This document shows, in pieces, positions 1-9,861 of a stretch of 64,000 nt of DNA. How positions within the stretch are numbered: the stretch's first letter is position 1; every line of letters starts with the position of its first letter. Origin of the DNA: Lachancea dasiensis (taxonomy: Eukaryota > Ascomycota > Saccharomycetes > Saccharomycetales > Saccharomycetaceae); assembly GCA_900074725.1 (NCBI GenBank), contig LT598455.1, positions 931,802 through 995,801 on the forward strand, in the 5' to 3' direction. The notes beneath the pieces were generated by a model, which had not been told where the DNA came from, searched no databases, and saw nothing but the letters and a program-made list of their open reading frames with translations. The translations under genes and the position numbers were made by a program.

Positions 1-269
1 TTGTTGAGAAGGACGGCGACAAGTTCGTTGAAATCAGAAACTTTTTGGGTGACAAGTTGGTGAGAATGGTGCCAGTCAGAGAAGGTGTGTCTATTGACTT
101 CTCCACCAACCAAAAGGACGAGATTGTTTTGTCCGGTAACTCGATCGAAAACGTTTCTCAAAACGCTGCTGACATCCAGCAAATTTGTCGTGTCAGAAAC
201 AAGGATATCCGTAAGTTTTTGGATGGTATCTACGTCTCCGAAAAGGGCTTCATTGAGGAGGAGGCTTAG
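1..269 (+). CDS. RPL9: 60S ribosomal protein L9 (uL6), C-terminal part, 5' end outside the window
   Basis: The frame is open from base 3 to the stop at 267-269 and gives 88 residues, the C-terminal half of a uL6 protein (the yeast protein is about 191 residues). Visible family features are the EIRNFLGDK segment, VRMVPVREG, and the conserved end with [27 protein letters not shown]. The protein is a core component of the large ribosomal subunit in the cytosol. Codon use is strongly biased, as expected for a highly expressed gene. In S. cerevisiae RPL9B is the neighbour of SUN4, and a SUN gene lies about 8 kb to the right here, so the synteny agrees. The start and promoter are not in the window. 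Confidence 0.97.
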   Translation, partial: VEKDGDKFVEIRNFLGDKLVRMVPVREGVSIDFSTNQKDEIVLSGNSIENVSQNAADIQQICRVRNKDIRKFLDGIYVSEKGFIEEEA

Positions 270-745
270 TTTTGCAGATCTTCTGTCCTCATTGGGAAGT
301 CTCAATCTTTTAGGTAGCTGTACATTAGTGTGTTTATAGGTGGTTTCTACCTCTCCAGGAGTCGAACTCCAATCACAACGGGAGGAACGTTACTAGTGCT
401 CGCTGAAATAAAGAGCCATTCGACGTTCCTCAGATTTTCAGGTTACTTACCTCCAATTGTGTTATCACTTTTCTTGTCGTAGCGTTTGTTCTCAAGAATC
501 TGTCAAAATTATGTGCTTTCAGCTGAAGGCCTTCATTTTGTCTTTGAGTCGCCATGGCTGCCTTTTCTGGCGTGGCTTGATTTTAACAGGATACAGTATT
601 AATTATCCAGATTGTACTAACTAACTTTAAACAAAATTGAACGTAGAATATAATAAGAAAAAGTCCCAATTAAGACAAACCTCAAAATTTGATTATCCAG
701 AAGCCTAATATCTGTAAGTCTGTCGCTCTCTATGTCCAGGTCATA
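270..745. other. Convergent spacer between RPL9 and the next gene, with a B-box-like site
   Basis: No open frame of note. The minus strand holds a sequence close to a tRNA B box at 358-368 (AGTTCGACTCC, one mismatch to GGTTCGANTCC). A 9-bp inverted repeat (GAGGAACGT at 382-390, ACGTTCCTC at 423-431) lies next to it. A T stem cannot be paired around the B box, so this is not an intact tRNA; at most it is a tRNA relic or an isolated TFIIIC-type site. Confidence 0.4.
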
Positions 746-2311
746 TTATTCTATGGCATGAAAGACTTGAAAGTTGATCTCTTTGGAAAGAGCTTCTTCC
801 AAGTATTTGAATTCCATGACAGACAGCGATGAATCAGAGCCAAAGGGCCTCATATGGGTGTAACCCATTATCTGGCCGAATGTTCCTACAATAAAGGACT
901 TGCGTCTATCGGCTGTCTCAGCATTTAACAACTCATGTGCGCTTTTCACTGCCTTCCCTTCAAAGTATATTTTGGCGTGCGACCGTGTTCGCATATCGTG
1001 TCTCTTTTCGGGCGAGATAACCTTTCCATCACTGCCTCTGGTCTCCCCCAACTGGTTGTCATTTAGGCTGTAATCGTAGGTGGTACCAAGCATGAACGAA
1101 ACTAGTTTAAAATATTCAAAGCTAGTCAACAAATGCCGCCAGCGGAACATTTTCCCGTGGTCGGCTCTCTTTTCTCTGTCGAGCTCATCTTGGATTCTGT
1201 TTGCCTTCTTCTTGTTAGCAGATTGGGGATTGCCGAAACAATCGTGTGGTAGAAGTCTAGAAATAACTGAAAACTGGTAGTTATTACCGTCACAGGTTGC
1301 CACACCATCATAAGGAGTCAAGCATAACGTTATTGTCGGCCCGTCTTCAATTCTATGGTAGTTCCATATTGTTCTGAACTGGCCAGCAGGTTCGAATTGG
1401 ACACATTGGTCGTCAAGGTACTGAAGAACCTGGCCAAACATGGTCCCCCCGAATCTTAGAGTTGGCACGACACATGAACCCTCTATCTTGAGCTCCTTGG
1501 ATATGCTTTTTCTGATCAGGAAACCCATTGTACCATCACTGCGACTCTCATTTTTTGATTGCAATTCGGCGACTAACTTCTCAAGGGAAGCTCTCTTGGC
1601 ACTGTGATTGAACTTTGAACTTCTTTTGGCGCGAGGTTTTTTTGCAGTTTGCTTCTGGATTTTTCCCGTCGATGGCTTTTTGGTGGGCTTCACAAATAGT
1701 TTTGCTTGAGACTGAAGACTGCCACTGTTGGCACTTGTCTCAAGCTTCTGATAAGATGAATGGCCTCTGTTGTTAAGCATTGAACTCGGACTGACTTTGT
1801 CATCGAATTCGTATCGGTGGGCTGCTTCTCTGTGTACCGCGGTCGACAGGTCATTATTGAAAGCAGCTCCGTACTCCTGCCCAATAGCTGCGTCAGACCC
1901 TGAATGAAATTTACTGTAGTTCGAGGGGCTGGTGAAGGAGGAACTACTGAGGTCACCTACTGGTTTTTCTTCTTCACTTAGAGCTCCTGTCCACAGAGAA
2001 GATTTTTCGGGTGTACACTCTGCCAAAATATCGTCAATTGACCACTGATGGGAGTCTGATGCAGTGTACATATTAGATTCAAACTTGTGAAGAACTTGCT
2101 CTTCTTGTGAGCAGGATCCCAACAGCAATGGATCTTTCCTCGAGGATTCGATATTGAGCTCGGGGGTGTCACGGTCTTCTGAATCCTCAAAAAGCGAGTT
2201 ATAGGCTAAAACCTCCGGCGACTGCTGGTCTAGCTCCTTCGATGTCCCAAAAAATGGCTGCGTTAAATCTTTCCAAGCAGATTGTTGCTGATCAACCGAA
2301 AGAAGTGACAT
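746..2311 (-). CDS. Unidentified protein of 521 residues, possible nuclear regulator
   Basis: I do not recognise this protein. The start is the ATG at 2311; the frame runs two codons further upstream but only to a GTG. Residues 1-200 are low in complexity and rich in Ser, Glu and Asp (for example SIDDILAE near residue 91), like an activation region. Residues 208-242 are very basic (KKPSTGKIQKQTAKKPRAKR) and look like a nuclear localisation or DNA-contact segment. Residues 262-521 look like one folded domain with many aromatic residues and regular hydrophobic spacing (GFLIRKSIS, FRTIWNYHRIEDG, FRWRHLLTSFEYFKLVSFML, FIVGTFGQIMGYTHMRPFG). There is no zinc finger, forkhead, bZIP or homeodomain signature, although FKH2 lies next to RPL9B in S. 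cerevisiae. The architecture suggests a transcription factor with a less common DNA-binding fold; that is inference. It is convergent with RPL9. Confidence 0.85.
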   Translation of the reverse strand: MSLLSVDQQQSAWKDLTQPFFGTSKELDQQSPEVLAYNSLFEDSEDRDTPELNIESSRKDPLLLGSCSQEEQVLHKFESNMYTASDSHQWSIDDILAECTPEKSSLWTGALSEEEKPVGDLSSSSFTSPSNYSKFHSGSDAAIGQEYGAAFNNDLSTAVHREAAHRYEFDDKVSPSSMLNNRGHSSYQKLETSANSGSLQSQAKLFVKPTKKPSTGKIQKQTAKKPRAKRSSKFNHSAKRASLEKLVAELQSKNESRSDGTMGFLIRKSISKELKIEGSCVVPTLRFGGTMFGQVLQYLDDQCVQFEPAGQFRTIWNYHRIEDGPTITLCLTPYDGVATCDGNNYQFSVISRLLPHDCFGNPQSANKKKANRIQDELDREKRADHGKMFRWRHLLTSFEYFKLVSFMLGTTYDYSLNDNQLGETRGSDGKVISPEKRHDMRTRSHAKIYFEGKAVKSAHELLNAETADRRKSFIVGTFGQIMGYTHMRPFGSDSSLSVMEFKYLEEALSKEINFQVFHAIE

Positions 2312-3780
2312 ATACACTGGACGGGTGAGTTAAAAATAGCGAAGTTTCTGTTGCTGTTGATAAAATAGCAAATGTGGTTTCTTGTATGATTGTCTCAAGT
2401 AAAAGGTTCTGTATGATTGTAAGGCCTTGTGTGACGACGCGAAGCAGCAAACGATGAGCTTCAAAATCCGACTCGTGTACCTCTCTTTTAAACCTCGAGG
2501 GTACCTAACGGAGAGTAGGGGTTAAAGTAGAGCAGTGCTAGATATAGTTTTGGTCTTCGAGCAGACACAAGTTATTATGGTGAAATATGTCAGGCTTTGT
2601 TTTTACGAAATTTATTTTTGTGACGCTAGTAACTACCCAGGATTATTTGTTATGGGGAAACCTGAGTAATTTTGGCAATGACCAAAGAAACCCAGTGCAG
2701 GGAGCTAACATAGCTCTAGATCTTTAGTAAGGGTTTACTGTTTGAACACAGACTTCCCGCAGGACTTGATTTTTGGCTTCTCGGAGAAACCAAATTAGAA
2801 GTCCCCATCCATATTGTAGCCCCGTTTAAGGACTCCCGCAGCCCTCTACAAACGGGGTGTTCACAGCTCAACCAAACTTAATAGAACGGTCTCCATGCTG
2901 CCTACTTACTCAGAAAGCGTCACTGGCACGAACCAGACCCACGAACCAGGCGGCGACGATGAGGGACAAAGTGATATGACCTCATTCTAATCTCTGAGCT
3001 GAGAAGAAGGGAGGCGGGTGCCATAAAAGCGTGTGTGCACGTATAGGCGAGTAGAAGCCAACAAAGCAATGACAGAGTAAAAAATCCACAAGAGACCTGC
3101 CGCGGAAACTCGAGTAACATGCTGCTTTGACCACACGTCAGTAGAGAAGTTTCGGACCATCACTACACACGAACGAGTTGTCGCTCACAGTTCAGGTGCT
3201 GCGTTACCTCTTCTCCACTCAGCTGTGCGCGAATTTTGAGTTCTACACACCATAAGAGTCGCTTTACAGAACCCTGATTGACGATAGAGACCCAAATAAT
3301 TTTAAAGCGTATCGAAAATGTTTTATGATAAAACTATGAAAACATCCACGTACCTTAAAAAAATACTCATAGTATCCCCAAACTAGATATTCTAACTCCC
3401 AACGCTGGACTGCTCTCTTCAACCACCACTGTTTGTACGTATCTTCCGAACTTCGTAGCTCATCTCTCATTCTTCACCATGCTGTCTGATACGTATCCAG
3501 CGATCTCCGGCGTCGCTTCCGAAACTCTTTTTTCCATCTTAAAAATTATCGCTACTACTCTGCCCTGAACATTGATAGACGTGCGTGGGTATATATATAC
3601 TGGGGGCAATCCTTATTTTCACAAACAAGCCAATGGGAAACGTAAGTCTTCAGATCGAAAGATTCGAAAACTCGAACAAGACAGTACTCCAGAACCGCCA
3701 GGTAAACGCCGAGGTTCTCAGCAGAGTCTGTCAGATTACAGTATCGAGCGAATAACGCGATCAGAGCTATTTTCACGACA
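2312..3780. other. Divergent intergenic region upstream of the unknown gene and KGD1
   Basis: About 1.5 kb with no supported gene; the small open frames on the minus strand (2920-3120, 3264-3470) have no family features. An 8-bp inverted repeat (CCCCGTTT at 2820-2827, AAACGGGG at 2850-2857) stands out. The last 200 bp are the KGD1 promoter. Confidence 0.6.
3590..3634 (+). promoter_or_regulatory. KGD1 promoter: TATA-type run and CCAAT box
   Basis: A TATATATATA run at 3590-3599 and a CCAAT box at 3630-3634 lie 150-190 bp upstream of the KGD1 ATG. CCAAT boxes are bound by the Hap2/3/4/5 complex, which in S. cerevisiae induces TCA-cycle genes including KGD1 in respiring cells. Only one CCAAT was seen, so Hap control is inference. 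Confidence 0.45.
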
Positions 3781-6700
3781 ATGTTGAGAGGTATTAGCCG
3801 CTGTTCGCAGCAAAGCATTTTGCAAAGAACGGTGTACCGTAGCCAGCAAGTGGGATGGACGTTGAATAGAAGCCTAGGTGGAGCGAGGACGCTAGCTACC
3901 AGCAATGGTGGTAGCGACATTTTCTTGTCTACCACGAACGCTACATACATCGACGAGATGTTTGAAGCGTGGAAGAACGACCCCAGCTCCGTTCACGCTT
4001 CGTGGAACGCGTACTTCAAAAATATGGGCAACACAAAGGTCCCAGCTTCGTCTGCATTCATGGCGCCTCCCACGCTTGTTTCGCAACACACGGGCGGCCA
4101 CATCCCCCAAGACATGGCGATGGGTGTCTCCAGCGCTAAAATTGGCGGCGTGGACCAGGATATCCTCATACATATGAAGGTGCAACTGCTATGCAGAGCC
4201 TACCAGGTTAGAGGCCACCAAAAGGCCCACATCGATCCGTTGCAGATTTCGTTTGGGGACGACAAGAGCAAACAATTGCCCAAAGAACTGACTTTGGAGC
4301 ATTATGGTTTCACGGAGCGTGACCTAGACCACGAAATCACGCTTGGTCCCGGTATTTTGCCTCGTTTCGCCGGCGAGGGAAAGAAATCGATGGCGCTCCG
4401 CGACATTATTGCCTCCTTGGAGAAGCTATATTGCTCTTCATATGGTATCGAATACATCCACATTCCTTCGAGGAACCAGTGTGACTGGCTAAGGGAGAGA
4501 ATTGAAATTCCCAAACCATTCAGTTACACGATTGACGAAAAAAGGCAAATCTTGGACAGGTTGACATGGGCTACCTCATTCGAGAGCTTTTTGTCCACCA
4601 AGTTCCCCAATGACAAGCGTTTTGGGCTTGAAGGTCTAGAAGGTGTTGTTCCAGGTATCAAAACTTTGATTGACAAGTCAGTGGATTTAGGTGTTGAGGA
4701 CGTTGTTTTGGGTATGGCACACCGTGGGAGATTGAATGTATTGTCCAACGTTGTGCGTAAGCCAAACGAGTCTATTTTCTCCGAATTCACAGGCTCTGCT
4801 GCTCCAGAGGAGTACGAAGGTTCTGGTGATGTCAAGTACCATTTGGGTATGAACTACCAAAGACCAACCACTTCGGGCAAATACGTAAACCTGTCACTGG
4901 TGGCCAATCCTTCCCATTTGGAAGCCCAGGATCCAGTTGTCCTCGGTAGAACAAGAGCTATCCAATTCTCCAAGAATGACTTGGGAAAGTATCAAAAAGC
5001 TATGGGTGTATTGCTGCACGGTGATGCTGCAATTGCAGCCCAAGGTGTCGTGTATGAAACTATGGGTTTCAGTCACCTACCCGAGTACTCTACTGGTGGT
5101 ACCATCCACATCATCACCAATAACCAGATCGGTTTCACCACTGACCCAAGATTTGCTAGGTCTACCTCATACCCCTCTGATATTGCCAAGGCTATTGACG
5201 CTCCTATCTTCCATGTAAATGCCAATGATGTCGAGGCTTTAACCTTTATCTTTAATTTGGCTGCTGAATGGAGAGCCACTTTCCACACAGATGCCATTAT
5301 TGACGTTGTGGGCTGGAGAAAGCACGGTCATAACGAAACTGATCAGCCTTCTTTCACTCAGCCTCTCATGTACCAAAAGATTAGCAAGCAAAAGTCCGTT
5401 ATTGACGTTTACACAGAGAAATTGATATCAGAAGGTTCCTTCACTAAGCAAGACATTGACGAGCATAAGCAATGGGTTTGGGGTCTATTTGAACAAGCTT
5501 TCGACAAGGCCAAGGATTACAAACCTACTTCCAGAGAATGGTTGACCGCTGACTGGGCCAACTTCAAATCTCCCAAAGAAATAGCTTTGGAGACTCTTCC
5601 TAACGAGCCAACCGCTGTGAACGAGGCGACTCTGAAGAGCATTGGTCAGATGATCTCCTCGTGGCCTGAAGATTTCGAAGTTCACAAAAACTTGAAGAGG
5701 ATCTTGAACAACAGAGGTAAATCTGTGGACACTGGTGAAGGTATTGACTGGTCTACCGGTGAGGCCTTGGCTTTAGGGTCCTTGGCCCTGGAAGGTTATC
5801 ACGTTAGAGTCTCTGGTGAGGATGTTGAAAGAGGTACGTTTTCGCAGAGACACGCTGTTTTGCATGATCAGAAATCCGAAAAGACTTATACCCCACTAAA
5901 GCACTTGTCGGAAAAGCAGGCCAATTTCACCATCTGTAACTCATCGCTATCGGAATATGGTTGTATGGGTTTCGAGTACGGTTATTCTTTAACTTCTCCC
6001 GACTTCTTCGTGATGTGGGAGGCCCAATTCGGTGACTTTGCCAACACTGCCCAAGTTATTATCGATCAGTTTTTGGCCGGTGGTGAGGCCAAGTGGAAGC
6101 AACGCTCCGGCTTGGTTTTGTCGTTGCCACACGGTTATGACGGCCAGGGTCCAGAACATTCTTCCGGTAGATTGGAGAGGTTTTTGCAAATGGCAAACGA
6201 AGATCCAAGATTTTTCCCATCGGAGGAGAAATTGAAGAGACAGCATCAAGACTGCAACTACCAAGTGGTTTACCCAACCACTCCTGCTAACCTGTTCCAC
6301 ATCTTGAGAAGGCAACAACACCGCCAATTCCGTAAACCTCTAATATTGTTTTTCTCAAAACAACTACTACGTCATCCTCTTGCTAGATCTAGCTTGAGTG
6401 AGTTTACGGATGGCGGCTTCCAGTGGATCATCGAGGACGTTGCTCACGGAAAGACCATTGGCACAAAGGAGGAAACCAAGCGCTTGGTGATTTGCACTGG
6501 CCAGGTCTATACTGCTTTGCACAAGAAGCGTGAGGCTTTGGAAGACAAAAACACCGCTTTCCTCAAGGTGGAACAGATGCACCCATTCCCATTTGCGCAA
6601 TTGAGAGACTCGCTCAACTCTTATCCAAACTTGGAAGACATTGTTTTCTGTCAAGAGGAGCCTCTGAACATGGGATGTTGGAGCTACGCTTCTCCTAGAT

Positions 6701-6849
6701 TTGACACGGTGTTGAAAGAAACGGACAAATATCAGGACCGCAAGATAAGATTTGCCGGTAGAAACCCAAGCGGTGCTGTTGCTGCGGGATCTAAGGGCCT
6801 ACACATCGCGGAGGAAGAGGCGTTCCTCAAGGAAGTGTTTGGCGAGTAA
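3781..6849 (+). CDS. KGD1: 2-oxoglutarate dehydrogenase E1 component, mitochondrial
   Basis: This is the thiamine-diphosphate E1 subunit of the 2-oxoglutarate dehydrogenase complex, which decarboxylates 2-oxoglutarate in the mitochondrial TCA cycle. Its length of 1022 residues is close to the yeast 1014. The N-terminus (MLRGISRCSQQS and onward) is basic and lacks acidic residues for about 45 residues, a typical matrix presequence. Family blocks follow in order: the N-terminal lipoyl-subunit-contact segment with YIDEMFEAWKNDP, the E1 core GMAHRGRLNVL, the cofactor segment GDAAIAAQGVVYE with ITNNQIGFTT, GHNETDQPSF, and the transketolase-like C-terminal domain with LPHGYDGQGPEHSSGRLERF. The ATG at 3781 gives the presequence directly. 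No frame damage is seen. In S. cerevisiae KGD1 sits two genes from the SUN gene SIM1; here the SUN gene is next. Confidence 0.98.
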   Translation: MLRGISRCSQQSILQRTVYRSQQVGWTLNRSLGGARTLATSNGGSDIFLSTTNATYIDEMFEAWKNDPSSVHASWNAYFKNMGNTKVPASSAFMAPPTLVSQHTGGHIPQDMAMGVSSAKIGGVDQDILIHMKVQLLCRAYQVRGHQKAHIDPLQISFGDDKSKQLPKELTLEHYGFTERDLDHEITLGPGILPRFAGEGKKSMALRDIIASLEKLYCSSYGIEYIHIPSRNQCDWLRERIEIPKPFSYTIDEKRQILDRLTWATSFESFLSTKFPNDKRFGLEGLEGVVPGIKTLIDKSVDLGVEDVVLGMAHRGRLNVLSNVVRKPNESIFSEFTGSAAPEEYEGSGDVKYHLGMNYQRPTTSGKYVNLSLVANPSHLEAQDPVVLGRTRAIQFSKNDLGKYQKAMGVLLHGDAAIAAQGVVYETMGFSHLPEYSTGGTIHIITNNQIGFTTDPRFARSTSYPSDIAKAIDAPIFHVNANDVEALTFIFNLAAEWRATFHTDAIIDVVGWRKHGHNETDQPSFTQPLMYQKISKQKSVIDVYTEKLISEGSFTKQDIDEHKQWVWGLFEQAFDKAKDYKPTSREWLTADWANFKSPKEIALETLPNEPTAVNEATLKSIGQMISSWPEDFEVHKNLKRILNNRGKSVDTGEGIDWSTGEALALGSLALEGYHVRVSGEDVERGTFSQRHAVLHDQKSEKTYTPLKHLSEKQANFTICNSSLSEYGCMGFEYGYSLTSPDFFVMWEAQFGDFANTAQVIIDQFLAGGEAKWKQRSGLVLSLPHGYDGQGPEHSSGRLERFLQMANEDPRFFPSEEKLKRQHQDCNYQVVYPTTPANLFHILRRQQHRQFRKPLILFFSKQLLRHPLARSSLSEFTDGGFQWIIEDVAHGKTIGTKEETKRLVICTGQVYTALHKKREALEDKNTAFLKVEQMHPFPFAQLRDSLNSYPNLEDIVFCQEEPLNMGCWSYASPRFDTVLKETDKYQDRKIRFAGRNPSGAVAAGSKGLHIAEEEAFLKEVFGE

Positions 6850-7741
6850 GTCAATCGTCTTCTCTCCGACTTCTAAATGTAAATATATTCCCAGCAGGTA
6901 TCCATACTTAAACTATTATTTATTGTTATGATTTTGGCAAGCGGCAAGTGGCAAGTGGCCAGCGGCTGGCCTGCGGTCAACTGATAGCCACGTGAAAAAA
7001 CTTCTAAATACCAGCAACTCTCGTTGCGACGTTGGGTCGAAGTATAGTCACATAATACGACAAAGGTGGGACGACAATATGCAGTATTGTCGTCTGTGCC
7101 GGATATTGTCATCTGTTGGTATTCCAGTAGAACCGAGAGGACCCTAGTGCTGACGTTAGGTCAGAATGTGTTCTGCGCAACTTTTGTTGCCTGGCTAGAG
7201 CTGAGCTGTGCGCATCCCAACGGGCGCTGGTTTGTTTTTTGTTTGGGATCTGCAAGCTAGAGTAGACCGCACGCATCCCAATCAGGAAGTTCAGCTGCCC
7301 TAAGCTACATCAAGGTTACCTATTTAGGACAGGTAATTACCGCTGCCTGCAGAGCTCGAGGAAAGGACCTAAACCCAATGCGGTAAGCGCTGCTTGTATT
7401 TGTTTACTGGTTACGTAATAACGGCTTGCTCTATGCAAGGTATGGGCCTTTATCCTACCAAAAAGCCGGATCCAAGTATATAAGGCGAGACTAGGTCAGA
7501 GCCACCAGTGACTGGTGGCTGGAGTTGGTTCCTTAGTTTTTGAAATATCTCGAGAACAGATATCATAAAGCAAACCGCGATCCCGTTAGCTCAGGTCTAA
7601 AATCCTAACTACATCCATTCCTTTTGAACCACCAACTTCATTCACTCTTTGAAAGTTACAATACCGCTATCGTCGAGTATATTTCCAGGTTTTTCCACCA
7701 TTAAATTAGTGCTCTGAGATCGTCACTTGTTCCGGTTTTAG
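6850..7741 (+). promoter_or_regulatory. Long promoter and noncoding first exon of the SUN gene
   Basis: KGD1 and the SUN ATG are 1.6 kb apart with no credible open frame between. The stretch holds two odd-centred palindromes, 6957-6971 (arms GGCCAGC/GCTGGCC around one G) and 7500-7520 (arms AGCCACCAGT/ACTGGTGGCT around one G). A clear TATATAA lies at 7477-7483, about 17 bp before the second palindrome. The arms contain CCAGC or ACCAG, similar to the Ace2/Swi5 core that drives daughter-specific cell-separation genes; that link is inference. From the TATA box to 7741 there is no ATG, which fits a noncoding first exon ending at the splice donor at 7742. Confidence 0.55.
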
Positions 7742-8442
7742 GTATGTTTGATTCCGTTAATTTTGTTCTTGTTTTTGTTTCCGTTGTTGTTGCTGTGGCC
7801 AGTTAGTTTGTGGGCTGCACCTTGATGAATAGAGTCATCTTGGAGAACGTCCAGTGGGACTGGGAGCGCTATTGAGTACTACTGAACCGAACTCGAGGTG
7901 TGGTGGAAGAGGTTGGAAATCTAACGTTCCTACGCTAGACATCAAAACGCACGTATAAAATTACACCCACCGATTGTCATCCCGAGTAGTTTTGGATTAA
8001 GCAGTACTTTTCAGCCTCTATCGCCGCCACACGAAATGGCATTCTTGGTTGAGGGCCTCACTTAGGTTATGCGTGTCGTTCCCTCTATCCTCTGGTTGGT
8101 TGAGGTGTGTTTTCGTTGTCGTGATTTTTCGTGGGCATGTGGACACACTTCCGTTTTGGGCGATCTTGGTTCGTGGTTCTATAGAAAAGCCTGCGGCCGG
8201 TAAATCGCGAAGATCGTGGAAACCATAGCTCACAAATGAGCACAGTGGCCGTGGTACTATGGACATCTACGTTCTCATTCCCGAGTACCGATGTAAGAGC
8301 CCAAAAAAATGCTTTCTTTCAGGGTGATCTTTTCTCACTGGCTCAGTTCGCGACAAAACAAACAATCCTAACTTCTTACTTTCGTTAAGCCTCCCGTACT
8401 AACAAAGCTCACCAAGTTTCCGTTTTATCCCGCTTCCAATAG
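7742..8442 (+). other. Predicted 5'UTR intron of the SUN gene
   Basis: A consensus yeast splice donor GTATGT lies at 7742-7747 and a perfect branch site TACTAAC at 8397-8403. The next acceptors are AAG ending at 8416 and TAG ending at 8442; the latter fits the usual preference for pyrimidine-AG. The intron would be 675 or 701 nt, and the coding ATG follows at 8488. The stretch contains several ATGs that would block translation if retained, while the segment between the TATA box and the donor has none. This is a sequence prediction only. Confidence 0.72.
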
Positions 8443-8487
8443 CGCATTCACTCCTTTCTTTATTCGAAAACTTCGTGCACTCTCACT

Positions 8488-9861
8488 ATGAAAGTTTCCG
8501 CTGTTTTGGCACTCTCTGTTGCCGGTTCCACCCTCGTTCAGGCTTTGCCTCACGTCCACAAAAGAGGTCAGTCTCACGACGAACCTTGTACCACCACGGC
8601 TCACGCCCACCGTCCAGGCAAGCGTGCTGTGGCTGTTGAATATGTTTACCAAACTGTGACTGTCGATGGGCAGGGCAGTACTTTGAGCTTTCCAACGACC
8701 ACCTTGAGCACCTCGGCTCAATCCAGCTCTTTGGCCAGTCCATCCAGTTCTGCTGCTGTTTCTAGTTCTGCTGCTGCTTCCAGCTCTACTGCTCCAAGCT
8801 CTTCAGCCGTTGTTTCCAGCTCTGCTGCTTCTAGTTCTGCTGCTGCTTCCAGCTCTGCTGCTTCTAGTTCTGCTATTGCTTCCAGCTCTGCTGCTTCTAG
8901 TTCTGCTGCTGCTTCCAGCTCTACTGCTTCTAGTTCTGCTGCTGCTTCCAGCTCTGCCCCATCTAGCTCTGCTGCCGCTTCTACCTCATCCTCCACCTCC
9001 TCGAGCGCTTCCTCCACCCAAACTGCCTCCTCTGGTGGTATTGATGGTGACTTGTCCGCTTTCTCTGCCCCTTCTGAGTCCTTCGAAGATGGAACTATTG
9101 CCTGTAGCGACTTCCCATCCGGTCAAGGTGTCATTTCTCTTGACTGGTTGGACTTCGGTGGCTGGTCCGGGATTGAAAACTCCGACGGCTCCACTGGTGG
9201 CACTTGTAAAGAAGGTTCTTACTGTTCTTACGCTTGTCAGACTGGTATGTCCAAGACTCAATGGCCTTCCAACCAGCCAAGCAACGGTGTTTCCGTTGGT
9301 GGCCTGCTATGTAAGAATGGCTACCTCTACCGCTCCAACACCAATGCTGATACCTTATGTGAATGGGGAAAGGACATGGCCGAGGTTGTTTCTGAATTGA
9401 GCCAAGACGTTGCAATTTGCAGAACTGATTACCCTGGTACTGAAAACATGGTCATCCCAACTTATGTTAAAGCCGGTTCCTCTGCGCCATTGACCGTTGT
9501 TGACGAAGACAACTACTACCAATGGAAGGGAATGAAGACCTCTGCGCAATTCTACGTAAACAACGCTGGTGTCTCTTTGGAGGACGGTTGTGTTTGGGGT
9601 ACTGCTGGATCCGGTGTTGGTAACTGGGCTCCATTGAACTTCGGCGGTGGCTACACTGACGGCATCGCTTACTTGGCCTTGATTCCAAACCCCAACAACT
9701 ACGATTCCTTAAACTACAACGTTAAGATTGTTGCAGCTGACTCTGACAGCACTGTCTTGGGTGACTGTAAGTATGAGAACGGCAAATACAATGACGGATC
9801 ATCTGATGGATGTACCGTTTCTGTAACCAAGGGTAAGGCACGCTTTGTTTTGTACAACTAA
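8488..9861 (+). CDS. SUN4: SUN-family secreted cell-wall protein (SIM1/SUN4 orthologue)
   Basis: This is a secreted glucan-associated protein of the SUN family, involved in cell-wall remodelling and mother-daughter separation (457 residues). Residues 1-19 form a signal peptide ([19 protein letters not shown]). Two dibasic Kex2-type sites follow (HKR near 26, GKR near 46), then a Ser/Ala-rich, probably O-mannosylated stalk at roughly 65-180. The Cys-rich SUN domain fills residues 195-457, with [25 protein letters not shown] and a C-terminal [18 protein letters not shown]. The stalk is encoded by a 33-bp tandem repeat. By position it is the single orthologue of the S. cerevisiae pair SIM1 (chromosome IX) and SUN4 (chromosome XIV). 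The ATG is the first after the predicted 5'UTR intron. Confidence 0.95.
   Translation: MKVSAVLALSVAGSTLVQALPHVHKRGQSHDEPCTTTAHAHRPGKRAVAVEYVYQTVTVDGQGSTLSFPTTTLSTSAQSSSLASPSSSAAVSSSAAASSSTAPSSSAVVSSSAASSSAAASSSAASSSAIASSSAASSSAAASSSTASSSAAASSSAPSSSAAASTSSSTSSSASSTQTASSGGIDGDLSAFSAPSESFEDGTIACSDFPSGQGVISLDWLDFGGWSGIENSDGSTGGTCKEGSYCSYACQTGMSKTQWPSNQPSNGVSVGGLLCKNGYLYRSNTNADTLCEWGKDMAEVVSELSQDVAICRTDYPGTENMVIPTYVKAGSSAPLTVVDEDNYYQWKGMKTSAQFYVNNAGVSLEDGCVWGTAGSGVGNWAPLNFGGGYTDGIAYLALIPNPNNYDSLNYNVKIVAADSDSTVLGDCKYENGKYNDGSSDGCTVSVTKGKARFVLYN
8821..8952 (+). repeat. Four 33-bp tandem repeats in the SUN stalk
   Basis: Four units of 33 bp (8821-8853, 8854-8886, 8887-8919, 8920-8952) differ by one or two bases each. 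Each codes for an 11-residue Ser/Ala block close to [11 protein letters not shown]. Less regular copies flank them. The 33-bp unit preserves the frame, so copy-number change would alter stalk length without breaking the gene. Confidence 0.92.

Noticed and set aside
3572-3787. Plus-strand frame overlapping the KGD1 start.
   Set aside because: It overlaps the promoter and the real ATG in another frame and has no family features.
7576-7640. A-box-like TTAGCTCAGG in the SUN leader, possible tRNA.
   Set aside because: No B box or cloverleaf follows.
8718-9017. Antisense and frame-shifted repeat frames (poly-Leu, Glu/Ala-rich) over the SUN stalk.
   Set aside because: They are by-products of the 33-bp codon repeat in the real gene.
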